Positions 1 through 10,770 of a stretch of DNA of 64,000 nucleotides are shown piece after piece; position 1 is the first letter of the stretch; every line of letters begins with the position of its first letter. The DNA lies in assembly GCA_014529385.2 (NCBI GenBank), contig CM043950.1, positions 72,206,435 through 72,270,434 of the forward strand, given 5' to 3'. The position numbers and the translations under genes are program-made. Below the pieces are notes generated by a model. It was not told where the DNA came from. It saw only the letters and a program-made list of their open reading frames with translations, and made no database searches. This DNA is from Adiantum capillus-veneris. Its lineage: Eukaryota > Streptophyta > Polypodiopsida > Polypodiales > Pteridaceae.

Positions 1-136
1 ACGCCTATAGCGACGCAGATAGCGACGCTCTCGTAGCGACGCTTTTAGCGACGGTTATAGCGACGCCGGGGGTTATTAAAACCCAGTGTATTTCCGTCGC
101 TAAGAGCGTCACAAGAGCACACAACCTCTTGTAGTG
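1..136 (-). mobile_element. CACTA (En/Spm) transposon terminus, cut by window edge
   Basis: Positions 125-136 read CCTCTTGTAGTG, the reverse complement of CACTACAAGAGG, which is a typical CACTA terminal inverted repeat. Inside it, 1-115 carries at least five spaced copies of a 'tagcgacg' word, the sub-terminal repeat arrangement where CACTA transposases bind. The same terminus and the same following sequence recur at 39369, so both ends belong to one family. The body of the element lies outside the window to the left. The family assignment rests on the terminus and sub-terminal repeats seen here plus known CACTA structure. Confidence 0.8.
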
Positions 137-2187
137 TTATGCCCTTGGATAGTGACAGTAGTGACTTTGTAATCTGCTTAATTTGCCTAGCCCCTTGGAT
201 ACTGATAGTAGTGAAGTGTGTGGGATTCCCCACGGTTTATAGACAGTCTTCCAAATGATTGGTAAATGGAGATCACAATGTCGTACAACATTTCTAGGAA
301 AATAACATTGTCCTGAATAACCATCTTGGTTAACTTGAAAGATCTGCAAGCACCCAAACCGAGCCACGATCTTTATTGATGAGCGGTAGATCCAAATATA
401 ATCGCATAGAGATGCCAAACATAGAGTGCAAAATGCTTCATAGTACAAATGTGATGAATACACATACCATTGCAAATCAGCCTTTGCTAAACACTAGGGC
501 CCATAACACGTAGTGTGAATGCATTTAGAAAAACATAGATCCGAATTTGTATATCCATGGTCATCCTTGCCAATACTTACGGCGAATGGGATGCTTGTAG
601 CACACATTAAAGAGGAGTGTAGATAGTTTGGAAAAGAAACTAAATACATTCTGATGGAATCATTTGTGAGCCTTGCTAAAGTGTTTGAACCATAATAGAA
701 GGTGAAACATTAATCACCTCTAGGGACAAACAATGAAACCTTTTCATTAACAACTCATAGATTTGCTATATGAAAAAACAACCATCCGTTAATGTTGTTT
801 AGCAAAAATTATACTTTGGCAAGTCATTCTGAGTATCCAACAATATCTAGCCATTGAAATTGTTCCTGATACGACGTGCTGAAAAATGTTTAGAAAAATG
901 GGTTCGACCAGCCCCTAGGGACATCATCGCAACACATAATTGAAGTAGCAATGCCAATGTCTGTCCTAGAGACTCATATTCTCCACATGTGGAATATGTC
1001 TCAGGGAATGATGTCTAATAAAAGAACAATCTTCAAGTACAAGATGTACTTGGGTGTGGAGGTAGCTGTAAACATGCATGCGAGGTGCAAGAGAGAGACC
1101 CTCATTATCCATGCTCCACACTTGCTAAACCGAACTCCTTGAGTTCCTAGACCATTTTGTATCCCATGTGACAACATTTACCAAATCAAACCCTACAAGT
1201 GGGTCCAAAACTATATAATGCAGAAACTTATTTTGGACACTACAACCCAAATCGATTGCCTCTTAGATGACCGTGTCATTTCTCTTAAGAGCAAAAATGG
1301 ATGAAAACATAGTTTATGCATCCTTCGTGGAAAAGCAAAAAAAAAGAACAAAACTAAATAAGATGCGTACCTGGAGGTTGAACATAGTGTTCACTTGTCC
1401 GTATAGCAAAAGGCACGTGTCCAAATTTCTCGCGTGCAAAGGCCTGGGAGTGCTAACTGAAAATTAGTGAAGTCCAATTAGTATTGCACATGTAGCCTTG
1501 GGTGTTGCCTTTGCAATCCAAACCCCTTGGTTAAAATCCACATTGTCAGACCTCGTGGCTAGACTTTTGTAGGGAATCTGCTCAACTAGCAGCCAACATT
1601 ATCTAAATTTGACTTTGGAAGTTGAAATTATCCACTAGCCCCTAGTAGCTTATGGACTTCTTTTCGTGAAAGTGCAAGTGTGATGGGTCCAATAATTGAC
1701 CATCAACACTTTAATAAGTGATTGAGTAATTATGAGGTTGGTCTTACCCCAAAACTATAGTCATATAGACACTCTTAGTGCTAGAGATAAAATAGAAGAT
1801 CCATAATTGTGGGTTTTTGTGAATAGCCCTGCTGTCTAAAATGCTTTCTCCATCTATACACCTTAGTAGAGAGAAGCCTTTACGAGTTTAAATTTCAAAA
1901 ATTCAACTTGATTTCCACACAAAAAAGTGTGCACTGTTAAAATAATGCCCAAAAAATCGCTAATGGCAAGACTCTGGCTTGTCCATTAGAATCGATGGGT
2001 ACTCAACTAAATAGAATTGTTCGGTTATTGATGGATTATAAATAGATGGCTCTTAGCCATTCCAAAATAGGTGGCAATTGATGGCTCGTAGCCATTCCTG
2101 TTTTCTCTTAGGCCTTCATGTTATTGTATTGACATGGAAAGATTTCAATAAAATCATGTCAAGATTCACCTTTCCCACGTAGAAGTT

Positions 2188-2242
<55 letters not shown>

Positions 2243-3110
2243 CTTGAAAACATCCATATCTAAGCTCGTCCTTGACAGAGTAGCTAGTGCTATAGTGGAA
2301 GCGTAAATACTAATGAGATGGAACTATGTCAATCTCACTGGCAAGCCATGAATGTAGAGGGTTAAGCCCTTGGTGACATTGATTTCCCTACATTGAGTCG
2401 ATACCAGAAGTGCCTTGCACAATCGGGCATGGATATATCACAATTCGTCGTTGTCATAGGTGAATTGTCAGCTTATATCCTTACTTTGCCAAATCCTTGA
2501 ACTTGTGTGCCAATGCCCTTGATGCGGAGTCATTGGGAAATATCTTAACATGAGATACAAGCCTTGCTTCAAGTGAAACCATCAAAGAACTTTAATTTGC
2601 ACGATAGGTCGTCCTTGCCAACTTAAAGGTTAAAATGTTGGAAAAACAAGAAAGTTTGAGATTGTTTAACCTGGTTGTTTTGTTGTGGCATGTTTTCTTG
2701 AGTCTCCAAAATAAAAACTCGCTTGAACTCGGCTCATAGACATATATATTGTGCGAGAGAACATCATCATATGCACCATATAGGCCCTCATGTGATGTAA
2801 AAACCTGTAGACACCTTGGCAAGTTTCCCCAAGTTCGTATGCTAATAGCATATTCCAAATTTTTGAAACCATGATGCCAAATGTTGAAAGGGAAGCCTTG
2901 CTTCACATAAGTACTCATTGTGTTCTAGTGCTCATAACGAACATATAATCTTACCAATTGAGAATGTCATAGCAAAAGAATGTCGACCTTGTCGAGCATT
3001 CATAGATAGTCGACTTTGTCAAAGTGTGCAATGTATTGAAAAAGAAAAAGAAATACTTGTAGGATATGTAGCTCATGAGTCTTACCATGAACCAAGCAAG
3101 TTTTTCCGAG
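137..3110 (-). repeat. Dispersed repeat family D, copy 1 (reverse orientation)
   Basis: Read on the reverse strand, this stretch aligns almost end to end with 30290-33272 on the forward strand. Landmarks in order are a 'gctcgacaaggtcgac' word near the far end, a 'gggtttggattgcaaaggc' word, a near-palindrome around TCCACATGTGGA, and a block ending 'atgggccctagtgtttagc'. Differences are mostly substitutions and small indels. No long ORF or known domain is visible, so the superfamily is unknown; it may be a non-autonomous LTR or large DNA element. It abuts the CACTA terminus at 136. The end near 3110 is approximate. Confidence 0.75.
2192..2241. repeat. (GA)n microsatellite
   Basis: About 25 uninterrupted GA units lie inside repeat D copy 1. 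The partner copy of family D lacks a tract of this length at the matching place, so it expanded after the copies separated. Confidence 0.95.
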
Positions 3111-3880
3111 CAAAGACAAACCCGAGCAAGTGCTTGTACGCAATGTAGTAAATTTTATCATCAACAATATATTTATTATTTTTTATATATTAATGCAGTA
3201 CAATAAAAATATTTTTCAAAGGATAGACTACCTCCTAAATTCCAAAAGAACAAAGTTTACTTTTGGAAAAAGTAACACAATATTTTAAAATACTATCTTT
3301 TTGCTCAATCTCTATTTATCTAGTTGTAATCTCCTCTGCTTCTAGTCTTCTTTGGCTTGGATTTTTCTCGCTTGAGCTTCACATGTTTGAGCATGAAGTA
3401 AGATTGATAGACTAATAAGAGCTCTAGACCTTTACTTAATGCTCAAGTCATCCTATGTTCCTTTTGTAAGGTAAGTGCTCCCTTGTCTAGTATTTTGGTT
3501 CCTGATTGTCATTTATACTTGAGAGCATGTGCATCCTTACTCCTCTTAGGCACATCAATTTGATAGCAATTTATTGCACCTCCTTAGCTCATTTATACAC
3601 CAATCGTCCCTTCCATGTCATCTTGCCTTGCCCATACTACAAGGTTCTCATCTTCATACAAGGGCACCCTTTTTACACGACACATGCCCAACAAACACCA
3701 TTAATTATGAAAGAGTTATTTTTAACAATAAAATCATTTTTTTATTTAAATAACCAAAATATGTCTTTTTTAATCAATTTACAAAAACAACAATCAAAAT
3801 TAATAGAGTTCTATGCCTAAAATTTTCTAGAAAGACATCATCATAATTGAAATAACTACCTTCAAGGGTGCACATCAACA
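3111..3880. other. Unassigned AT-rich spacer
   Basis: An AT-rich run (3150-3320) is followed by ordinary non-coding sequence. Reading frames are short and show no recognisable family. No gene is called. Confidence 0.5.
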
Positions 3881-3906
3881 AGAGAGAGAGAGAGAGAGAG
3901 AGAGAG
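3881..3906. repeat. (AG)n microsatellite
   Basis: Thirteen AG units lie just upstream of the eS25 pseudogene. Confidence 0.95.
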
Positions 3907-4017
3907 GCTCTCAGTGCAGTTTGTGTGTTGGGCAGCGTTTTTGCCGCAACACTTGGTTGCCATCTAAATTGCCTTCAAGAATGCACGTCAACGTGCAGTC
4001 GTAGACAGAGAGAAAGA

Positions 4018-4293
4018 ACGGAGGCGGCATTGAGCAAGCAGGAGCAGAAGAAATGGAGCAAGGGAATGTAGAAGGAGAAGGTCCACAATATTATGGTTTT
4101 GTTTGATGAGGTTACTTGTGATAAGATTCTTTCTGAGGTTCCAAAGTACAAACTTATTACCCCATCCATCCTCTCAAATCGACTAAGGATGAATGGGTCA
4201 CTTCCTTGCAAAGCTATTAGGGACTTGATGGCCATAGGCACCATATTTAGGCTTGTAGATGCTCATCAGTATTCAGGAAAAATCATTTTTTGA
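4018..4293 (+). pseudogene. RPS25: 40S ribosomal protein eS25 (RPS25) pseudogene, intronless
   Basis: The frame from 4093 reads [16 protein letters not shown] and then [20 protein letters not shown], followed by [19 protein letters not shown], which is the conserved core of eukaryotic small-subunit protein eS25. Just upstream, in the matching frame, is QKKWSKGM, then a stop, then [12 protein letters not shown]; this is the lysine-rich segment that precedes the core in plant eS25. A TAG at 4069-4071 interrupts it and the normal C-terminal tail after 'AH' is replaced. The start and acidic/basic N-terminus are not recognisable. No intron separates the pieces, which suggests a retroposed copy, although no poly-A tail or target duplication was found. 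Neighbours are unrelated repeats. Identification is by recognition of the protein; inactivity follows from the stop and altered tail. Confidence 0.85.
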
Positions 4294-5000
4294 AACATAC
4301 AAAATTTTTGCAATAGATTTTAGCAAATTAGGTTATGTTTTTGGGTTTTTGCACTATTTTTCTCTATATTGGGGCGGAATTTCTCCTTTTCCTCTTGCTC
4401 TCAACTAACATTTTTGAAATTGAAAACGGCACGGTTTTAAGTTGAGAAACATTTTTTGGAATCGACAAGGAGAGTTGAACTGAAGACCTTTTATTCAAGA
4501 GGAAAATGGCATGACCAATCTACCACACTTGGGTGATTGAAAAGCTAAAAAGAAGAGAATTTTAATGTCGTAGGAAACTATCCCAAGAGACCTCAAGACC
4601 AGGAAAGTTGAACCTGCATTGGCCATAAATTGAGAGGAGAGAGAGAGAGAGAGAGAAAGTGATGGAGATTACGTCTTGCTGACAGCGACGGCGCAGAGAA
4701 GGTTGTGGATCAGGACATTGCTTGGAGTTTATCTCACAAACAATAGCTACATTTATTATAAGCGGCTATAACTACCAAGTTACCAGCTTCATTTAATCTA
4801 GTTTTCACCCTCTTGCCCCCTGTTGATCGCTCGCCCATATAAGTTGCCAACTTGCCTCCCTCCGTCTTTGCTTGCTCGCTCATAGTTGCCAACTTGCCTT
4901 CTCCCTCTCCCTCTCTCTCTACGTTTCTCTCTCATTGTAGACTTCCGTTCGACAACCTTTCAAATGTGTTTTGATCAATTGGAGATCGAGAGTGGGACAA
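4294..5000. other. Spacer between eS25 pseudogene and the secreted-protein locus
   Basis: No coding feature is seen. A short (GA)n tract lies at 4637-4656. From about 4800 the sequence turns CT-rich, like the upstream region of a plant gene, and leads into the TATA box at 5006. Confidence 0.5.
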
Positions 5001-5005
5001 AAGAG

Positions 5006-5013
5006 TATAAATA
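5006..5013 (+). promoter_or_regulatory. TATA box of the secreted-protein gene
   Basis: TATAAATA, followed by 'agcccctcacc', is a good match to a plant core promoter. A second weaker TATA-like word (ctataaag) follows about 25 bases on. CT-rich leader sequence follows. Position and context suggest transcription toward 5372; the start site itself cannot be seen. Confidence 0.5.
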
Positions 5014-5039
5014 AGCCCCTCACCTTGAGCCTATAAAGC

Positions 5040-5356
5040 ATGCACTTCATCTCCATCTTCTCTACATTGAGTCTACAACTCCTGCTAATACCCCAACACT
5101 CCTCTCCTCTCTTTCTTTCACTATTATTAGCGTAACAGCTCACAAGAGAGAAAGAAGAGAGGGAGAGAGTCGTCCCATCTCCTCTAGTATCGATTCCTCC
5201 TTCCCTTTTTCCTCTATAGCTAGCGCCTGTGCAGGACCACCCAACAAATTTGAGCTACCCCTCAGTAGCAACTCTCTTCCTTAGCCTAAAATTCCCTACA
5301 GACCTCCCCCAATGATTAAACTCCCTTTTCTGCCTCCACTTTTCCAATTAGCATAG
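5040..5356 (+). other. Leader with two short upstream ORFs
   Basis: Two ATG-initiated short frames precede the main start. One at 5040-5135 encodes 31 residues rich in Leu and Ser, beginning MHFISIFSTLSLQ. One at 5312-5356 encodes 14 residues, MIKLPFLPPLFQLA, and ends 15 bases before the main ATG. In plants such uORFs can lower translation of the downstream frame; whether these are used is inference. Their presence assumes transcription starts near 5035. Confidence 0.35.
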
Positions 5357-5371
5357 AGTGCAATATCTCCA

Positions 5372-7064
5372 ATGGGAAAAATGAGAGAAAAGACCAGAGA
5401 TCATCTCCAAAGTTTGTCCCTTGTGCTTTCATTGATAGCGCTTTCCATCACCGCAGGTCATGTGCATGCAGCTCCCATGTTAACCATTCTTGACCATACC
5501 AAAAGCAAGATTGCAACTGCCTCCTCTATTGGAGGCCCCCCTCTCACCCTCTCCTCCAATTGTTGGCTCCCCTTAACACTAGGTTGGTAATGGGACACTT
5601 TTATGTCCTTTTAAGTGACCATTTTCCTTGAATTATGGCAAGAGTTTCAAAATGGATTTTGAGGTGCTATCTGTCTAGAAATTTGTCACATGAGCTGAAA
5701 AAAACTCGACATTTTTTTGGAATATCAATTCCATCTTTAACCTTGTCCTTGCACAACATTTCACAACCTAAAGTGTGTGAAAAAACGGTCCTGTTTTTGG
5801 CTTTTTTCAACTTTTTGCAACTATACCACTCTAGAATTCATGTTTGTAAGGTCTATAATGCTAGAGAACTATATTTAGTAGTCCTTAACATGTCTTGATG
5901 CTTCTAGGGAGAAATTAATGTTAAAGTTGTAAGTTATGACCAAATTACAAAAATTGTCAAATCCTGTTTTTTAGCCAATTTTAGCTCTTCTATGATTTTT
6001 TTGGTGGCTTTCATGATATCCAAATGCAGTTTTGATTTTCTATGTCGCATATTGTAACATAAAGCTAATATTCCTTGAGTTTTGGGGCACCTAATACCCT
6101 GTTTTTCATAGTAGACAACGATGGTTGATTTTTTCAATTATAGAAGAAAACGAAACATTCTACTATATCAAGTATAGCTTTTTCAATATTGCTAGTTTCT
6201 TATGACAACTACATGCATTTTGTAGGTAGTAACCATATCTAGTCATAAGGATCAAATTTGGTTAGATATTGAATAGTTTCTATGGGATTCTACAACTCAT
6301 AATGTTGAACCCAGTTTTTTCATGTTTGCTGTATTTAGCACTTCATCTTTGTCCCCAAGATTCCCCTTGGTAAGAGATGTATTATTCTTTTGACATGCTC
6401 CATGGATCCTTATGAGCCTAACAGATAATAGGGAATTAATAAAACATGCATATATTATTTGTATTGAGCATGGCTATAGAAACTTTGATGATAGGTTTGC
6501 AGAATGGGAAAAATTCAATTTTTTTGTACCTATTTCTTTTGGAAAAACAAAAAATAGTGAGTGAGAAGCAATCATATGTTCTGATCATCAACCCATTGAA
6601 GTTAACTAGGGAATTTATCGCAAGTCCTACAAAAATCCCTAATCTTATTTTTATGCAACAAAACGTAAGAAATGACTGTTTTGATGAAAATGTACTTGTC
6701 CATCAACTTTGGAGGCTTGGTGTGACCAAAAGATGAGAAATTTTACAAGTTTCTTATTTTTTCCATGTGTAGTAGACCTTGAACTATAACCTCATATGAG
6801 GATTTTACAAAATGAGTGGCTCTACTATGGTTTTGGAGGTTTTATTCAAAACCCTGAAAGGACACTTTTATGTCCTGTTAGGTTACCAACCTAGTGTTAA
6901 CCTCCACACTCATTAACAATTTCTCCTTTAAGAAATACAAGCCCAAAAGGAAGCTTATCAGGAGGCCTATCCATACATCGAGTGAAGAGTACATTGCTTA
7001 TCAGGACCTCCCATTTGAGAGTTTGTCGCCCGTAGCAACTAAGATCATGAAATTGCACAGCTAA
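5372..7064 (+). CDS. Small putative secreted protein, coding region split at 5573-6900
   Basis: Exon 1 starts at ATG 5372 and begins MGKMREKTRDH, then a hydrophobic stretch LQSLSLVLSLIALSITA ending GHVHA before APM. That is a convincing N-terminal signal peptide with an AxA-like cleavage site. Frame 1 hits a stop at 5588-5590, but only inside the terminal repeat of the inserted segment 5577-6896. Removing that segment with one TTAA gives an in-frame join at 6901 and 53 further codons to TAA 7062-7064, about 122 residues. Splicing at GT 5583 and AG 6894 is also in frame and gives 126 residues. The C-terminal part is basic in the middle (KKYKPKRKLIRRPIH) and ends TKIMKLHS. I do not recognise the family. 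A TATA box and CT-rich leader precede it. A small apoplastic protein or peptide precursor is possible; expression is unproven. Confidence 0.5.
5577..6896. mobile_element. Terminal-inverted-repeat element (or intron of TE origin) inside the secreted-protein gene
   Basis: TTAACACTAGGTTGGTAA at 5573-5590 is exactly reverse-complementary to 6883-6900. Just inside, both ends carry ggacacttttatgtcc, itself a near-palindrome, so the inverted similarity extends to about 40 bases with mismatches. The element proper can be read as CACTAGGTTGG...CCAACCTAGTG flanked by TTAA on both sides, consistent with a TTAA target duplication. A 3-base CACTA-style duplication does not fit, since the flanks are TAA and TTA. 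The interior is AT-rich with no transposase, so it is non-autonomous. The ends supply GT at 5583 and AG at 6894, so the whole element could be spliced out in frame. Superfamily uncertain. Confidence 0.6.
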
Positions 7065-7240
7065 TTGTGGGGCCGTTAAACTGGACACTCATAGTGCATC
7101 AATAGCCAGTGTCCCAGCTCTGAGGCAATGAGTGAGCCCTCACGAGTCAATATTTTGTAGGGTCAATCTCTTCGTGAGACATCTCAAGCATGAACATGTT
7201 CTATGTGGCACGACGCACATGTCCCTTGAATTTAGAGGGA

Positions 7241-7310
<70 letters not shown>

Positions 7311-8989
7311 TGCCAAAGGGTTTGATACAAAGATGAATTAGTTGAAGGTGAGCAAAATAGTAGTGACCTAAGGTGCCATGACAATGTAGCTTGAGGAAGC
7401 CAGATACTCGAAGAGTTGAATGTAGAAACAATTGGCAAGGCAAAAGCCATGTTTGAAGAGGATGACAAGGCAAGTGCGGTTCTGTATGGGAGTGGAGATG
7501 ATGGTGTAGACCGGGGGCTGATCATGGTCGGTTGGAGGGCGGATGACCCTTGTGGTGCTGCAGGCAATAGAAATGGATGTCTGGAGGATCAAGACATTAC
7601 TAGAGATATTATTGTCGAGGGGTGCATTTTCATCGTTGCCGAGTGCCTGGGTGTACCATAAAGAGAGAGCGCATGATAGAGATTAGCCAGAGAGAGTATG
7701 CCTATTAGTAAGAAAAAAGGCAAGGACAAGAAGGAGAAAGATGGGGAAGGTGGTGGACTTGGGGAACACGGGCCTTCTCCACCACCTTCCACATCCTTCT
7801 CCTTCATGGTAAAAGAGTCTCCTTGCAACCAGCCTACCCCTTTTTTATGGGAGCATTCTACCACTACTCTGAGAAAGGGCTTTCTAGCTCTAAACAATTC
7901 GAATTGGTCTAAAATTTAGATAGAGGTCTCTAGAATGGACACAACTAAAAGTGTTTGTAAAACTCATGCTTGTGCAAAATTGCTAGTATCTTTATGTGTG
8001 AACTTATTAATGATTGCATATATATAAGCTACAACAAAATATTGAAATCACGTGAAAAGCTCCCTTGGTTTTTATGCTGAAAATTAAGAGAGCTCCTTAA
8101 TTTTTTGTTGTTGTAGCTTGCTCTTTTGCTCGGTTTAGAGATTGCTTTGAAAATCTTGCTTGGAGTTAGGGATCCCTCGTACCTCAAACCTGCATGGCTT
8201 GATTATTGTTGTCCTTGACCATACAGATTTGTCTTGATCGATGGATGTGAAAAAAAGTGTACCAAGAAGCCATGCTCTAGAAAAATTGCAAATCATGAAT
8301 ATGACAGAGAGAAACTCATATTGGTTTCTCAATGTGCAACAAATGGTTGTCCATGACAAGTACCTTTTTCACAAGTCTAGCAATCGGCTGTGCAGATCTC
8401 CATGAGATGCTAGAACATTCGCGATTTTCCATGCTTTTGCATGATACAACTTATTAGCCCATATGCTAATGCATGATATAGCTTAGTATCCCAACTTTGG
8501 ATGCTACCTTTGGTATTAAATACATGTGCCAATGTTGAGGGCAAAAATATCAAAAGAACAAATTTTCGTACTTTTACGTTGCTGAGCAAAGGCAACCTTT
8601 ACTTGCTTTGCTTGAAACACGGGGAGATCTGCAAAATTCCATGAATTTAGGACGTAAAACCTTTAAAGCAACTTGCTTACCGACTCTTACGATAATGCAT
8701 GTCGTAGCATCCACAAATCCAATGATGGCTCGTAGCCTTGTCATATGCGTGAGGCCATAGTCTTGGATTACTCCCTTACTGTGAATGCATAATCCTCTTA
8801 GGCACCAATGATTAGCATGCTAATTACACCCGCAATCGCAAATCTGGGCAAACCACGTTGTCTTGCAAAGTTATTTTGTTGTGAGATGACCAAAACTTTA
8901 GTGCATCTTGAAGTTTTTGCGTGATTTGAAAGGGTTTGAAATATTCTTGTTGCATCGGTGGTTGCTTCCTTCAATGCTATGGCATGTTG
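7065..8989. other. Unassigned spacer
   Basis: No protein of a known family is encoded. The stretch holds the compound microsatellite at 7241-7308 and GC-richer sequence at 7380-7900 whose open frames on both strands look accidental. Nothing else could be supported. Confidence 0.4.
7241..7308. repeat. Compound (CT)n-(CA)n microsatellite
   Basis: About 19 CT units pass directly into about 15 CA units. The tract produces spurious frames of alternating residues on both strands. Confidence 0.95.
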
Positions 8990-9387
8990 AGTACTCAGGT
9001 CGACTGAAAAGACTCCAAGAGAGGGGGGGACCTTGACCGTGGGTACCCTCCCTTGTGCAAAACATATTGTCCTAGGGCCTTATGACCTTGGGCATGCAAG
9101 TTTGAAACAAAAATAAATAAAAAGTCCCTGTAATCAGCTATGGCGGGCTCGATAGTTGTTGTAGGGAGAGCGAGATGAGAAGTCCTCAGTGTGTCAGGGT
9201 GATTTTGTTGAGCTCATCACCATGTTTTTTTGAGCAGGCTGTCGCTTCCCAACACTCCCCCCTTGTTAGGATTGATGCCCGCCGCCCCTATGGCCCCTTG
9301 CTCCCCCTTGCTAAGGTAGTTGCATGCCCCTTCATCTTCACGGCTTTGAGAGCCTCTTGAAGAGAAATCCAAAAAGAGAGAGGGTTG

Positions 9388-9392
<5 letters not shown>

Positions 9393-9450
<58 letters not shown>
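9393..9450. repeat. (AG)n microsatellite
   Basis: Twenty-nine AG units lie about 70 bases inside the primer-binding site of family L copy 1. A similar tract lies at the equivalent place in copy 2. Confidence 0.95.
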
Positions 9451-9452
<2 letters not shown>

Positions 9453-9520
9453 CATACAGCCACCATGAAAAAATCATGCAAGGTCTTTCCCCCCTCTTCC
9501 ATAGCTCTCCCCTACCCTGA

Positions 9521-9532
9521 GCTCTAATACCA
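9521..9532 (-). other. Primer-binding site, initiator-tRNA-Met type
   Basis: On the reverse strand it reads TGGTATTAGAGC, one change from the canonical TGGTATCAGAGC complementary to the 3' end of initiator tRNA-Met. It marks the inner edge of a 5' LTR lying to the right. Confidence 0.65.
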
Positions 9533-9850
9533 GTGAAAGGCCAAAGAGTGGAATGGCATATGGTTCTCCTCCCAACCTCCCTACTTATAGCTCTTGGCCA
9601 TTGCAAGAAGGACCCCTTAACTTATGCCTGGCCCTTGGCTCCTAGCAGCACTGAGTCATCTTGGCCATTGGCCTACTGCCCAATCCTACCATTGGCATGA
9701 TAGTATGCTACGCACATCGACTCACCGTTACCACAGTGCATTCCCTCTATTCTATAAATAAACCTTTTCCTCCAAGCCTCTCTAAATTTTGGTGTGAATC
9801 CACTCCAAGAAAAATCATAAAAATATCTTTCATCCCATCATTCCCTTTTA

Positions 9851-10620
9851 CTAAATTACCATTTGCAAGTGACACTATTCTAGATTCCAAGTTTATAGGC
9901 TAACCTGTTTTTTCTCATCATATCCATATATCATATTTGTGAATAATCCTAATCCATGCATGTTTTCAAACCCTCAAAAATCTATTAGTTCATGCTTTCA
10001 TGCAAGAAGGGGCTTGCCCTTGGAGCCTTATGCAAATTCAACAAAAGGGGGATCACTAGAAGACTTTTGCAATGAGAAAAATAGGTTTTAGGGTCGAATT
10101 TTTGGCGTCCACTTTCACTACAATTTTGAGAAAGTGGTCAAAATAAAACATGTAGACTACAAGCTAAATAATCACCTAAAATTGTTCTAAAAAATTTTAA
10201 GCTACCATCAATGAGATATGATTGTTTTCGTGGACCCCATCCTGGCCTCTTTTTCTCACAAGTTACCCTAGTCTTCTCTCACCTTCCTTGACACTTCCAC
10301 ACACACACACACACACACATTCATTCATCCCTATCCCTCACTTAAACCTTCACCTTAAACTTTACTTTCACCCTATCTACCATCAATAAGACTCTCTTTT
10401 GAGCCCACATCCATGACTCAAGCAGATAAAGAAGACCCACATTGTATTGATATTCAAAAAAAGCATAATCTCGATGTGATTAGCTTGTAAAGTAGGGTTA
10501 AAAATAACCTTAATGAGGGATCTCCAACCTGTAAATAGACCCCTCTCCTTCTTGTAAACCATCTCCAGTATCCCACATAGCACCCCAACACTCTATGTGT
10601 GAGGAGAGACTTAGGTGTAG
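9851..10620. other. Unassigned spacer
   Basis: Non-coding and AT-rich, with a short (AC)n tract near 10300-10319. No gene or element could be assigned. Confidence 0.4.
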
Positions 10621-10770
10621 TGAGTTTCACACTTGGTGTGAGAGAAGCTTCGAAGCTACACATTGCAAGCCAGTGTGGGTGAGAGAAGCTTTCAACCTAT
10701 ACATTGCAAGTGAGAGTTTCACACTTTGTGTGAGAGAAGCTTTCATGATAAACATTGCGAGTGGGATATC
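10621..10770. repeat. Three-copy degenerate minisatellite, period about 45 bp
   Basis: Three successive units share 'gtgtgagagaagctt' followed by 'acattgcaag'. Copies start near 10621, 10671 and 10711 and differ by indels. It may lie in the R region of an old LTR, but no LTR boundary is visible. Confidence 0.7.

Larger units (their letters stand above)
8990..9850 (-). mobile_element. LTR retrotransposon fragment, family L copy 1
   Basis: On the reverse strand an LTR-like end (ctataagtaggg, ggttgggaggagaa) runs into a primer-binding site at 9521-9532. It continues through a long (CT)n tract and ends with an 'aagggagggtacccacgg' block near 9050. The same order and similar words occur on the forward strand at 28740-29560: 'gctatatagtggg', 'ggttgggaggtgga', primer-binding site, (TC)n, and 'aagggagggtgcccacgg'. 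No protein domains remain. The outer LTR boundary is not defined. Identification as an LTR element rests on the primer-binding site and on the shared layout of two copies. Confidence 0.55.

Noticed and set aside
6897-7088. Reverse-strand 63-codon frame over the second part of the secreted-protein gene
   Set aside because: It is antisense to a frame that joins a signal-peptide exon in phase, and has no features of its own.
7201-7567. Open frames with runs of alternating Arg-Glu, Ser-Leu or Cys-Val
   Set aside because: They are translations of (CT)n/(CA)n microsatellites. The same applies to frames over 9217-9606, 26439-26666, 27745-28149, 28952-29471 and 50591-51346.
7380-7920. Possible gene with frames on both strands in GC-richer DNA
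   Set aside because: Frames overlap on both strands without domain similarity or splice logic.
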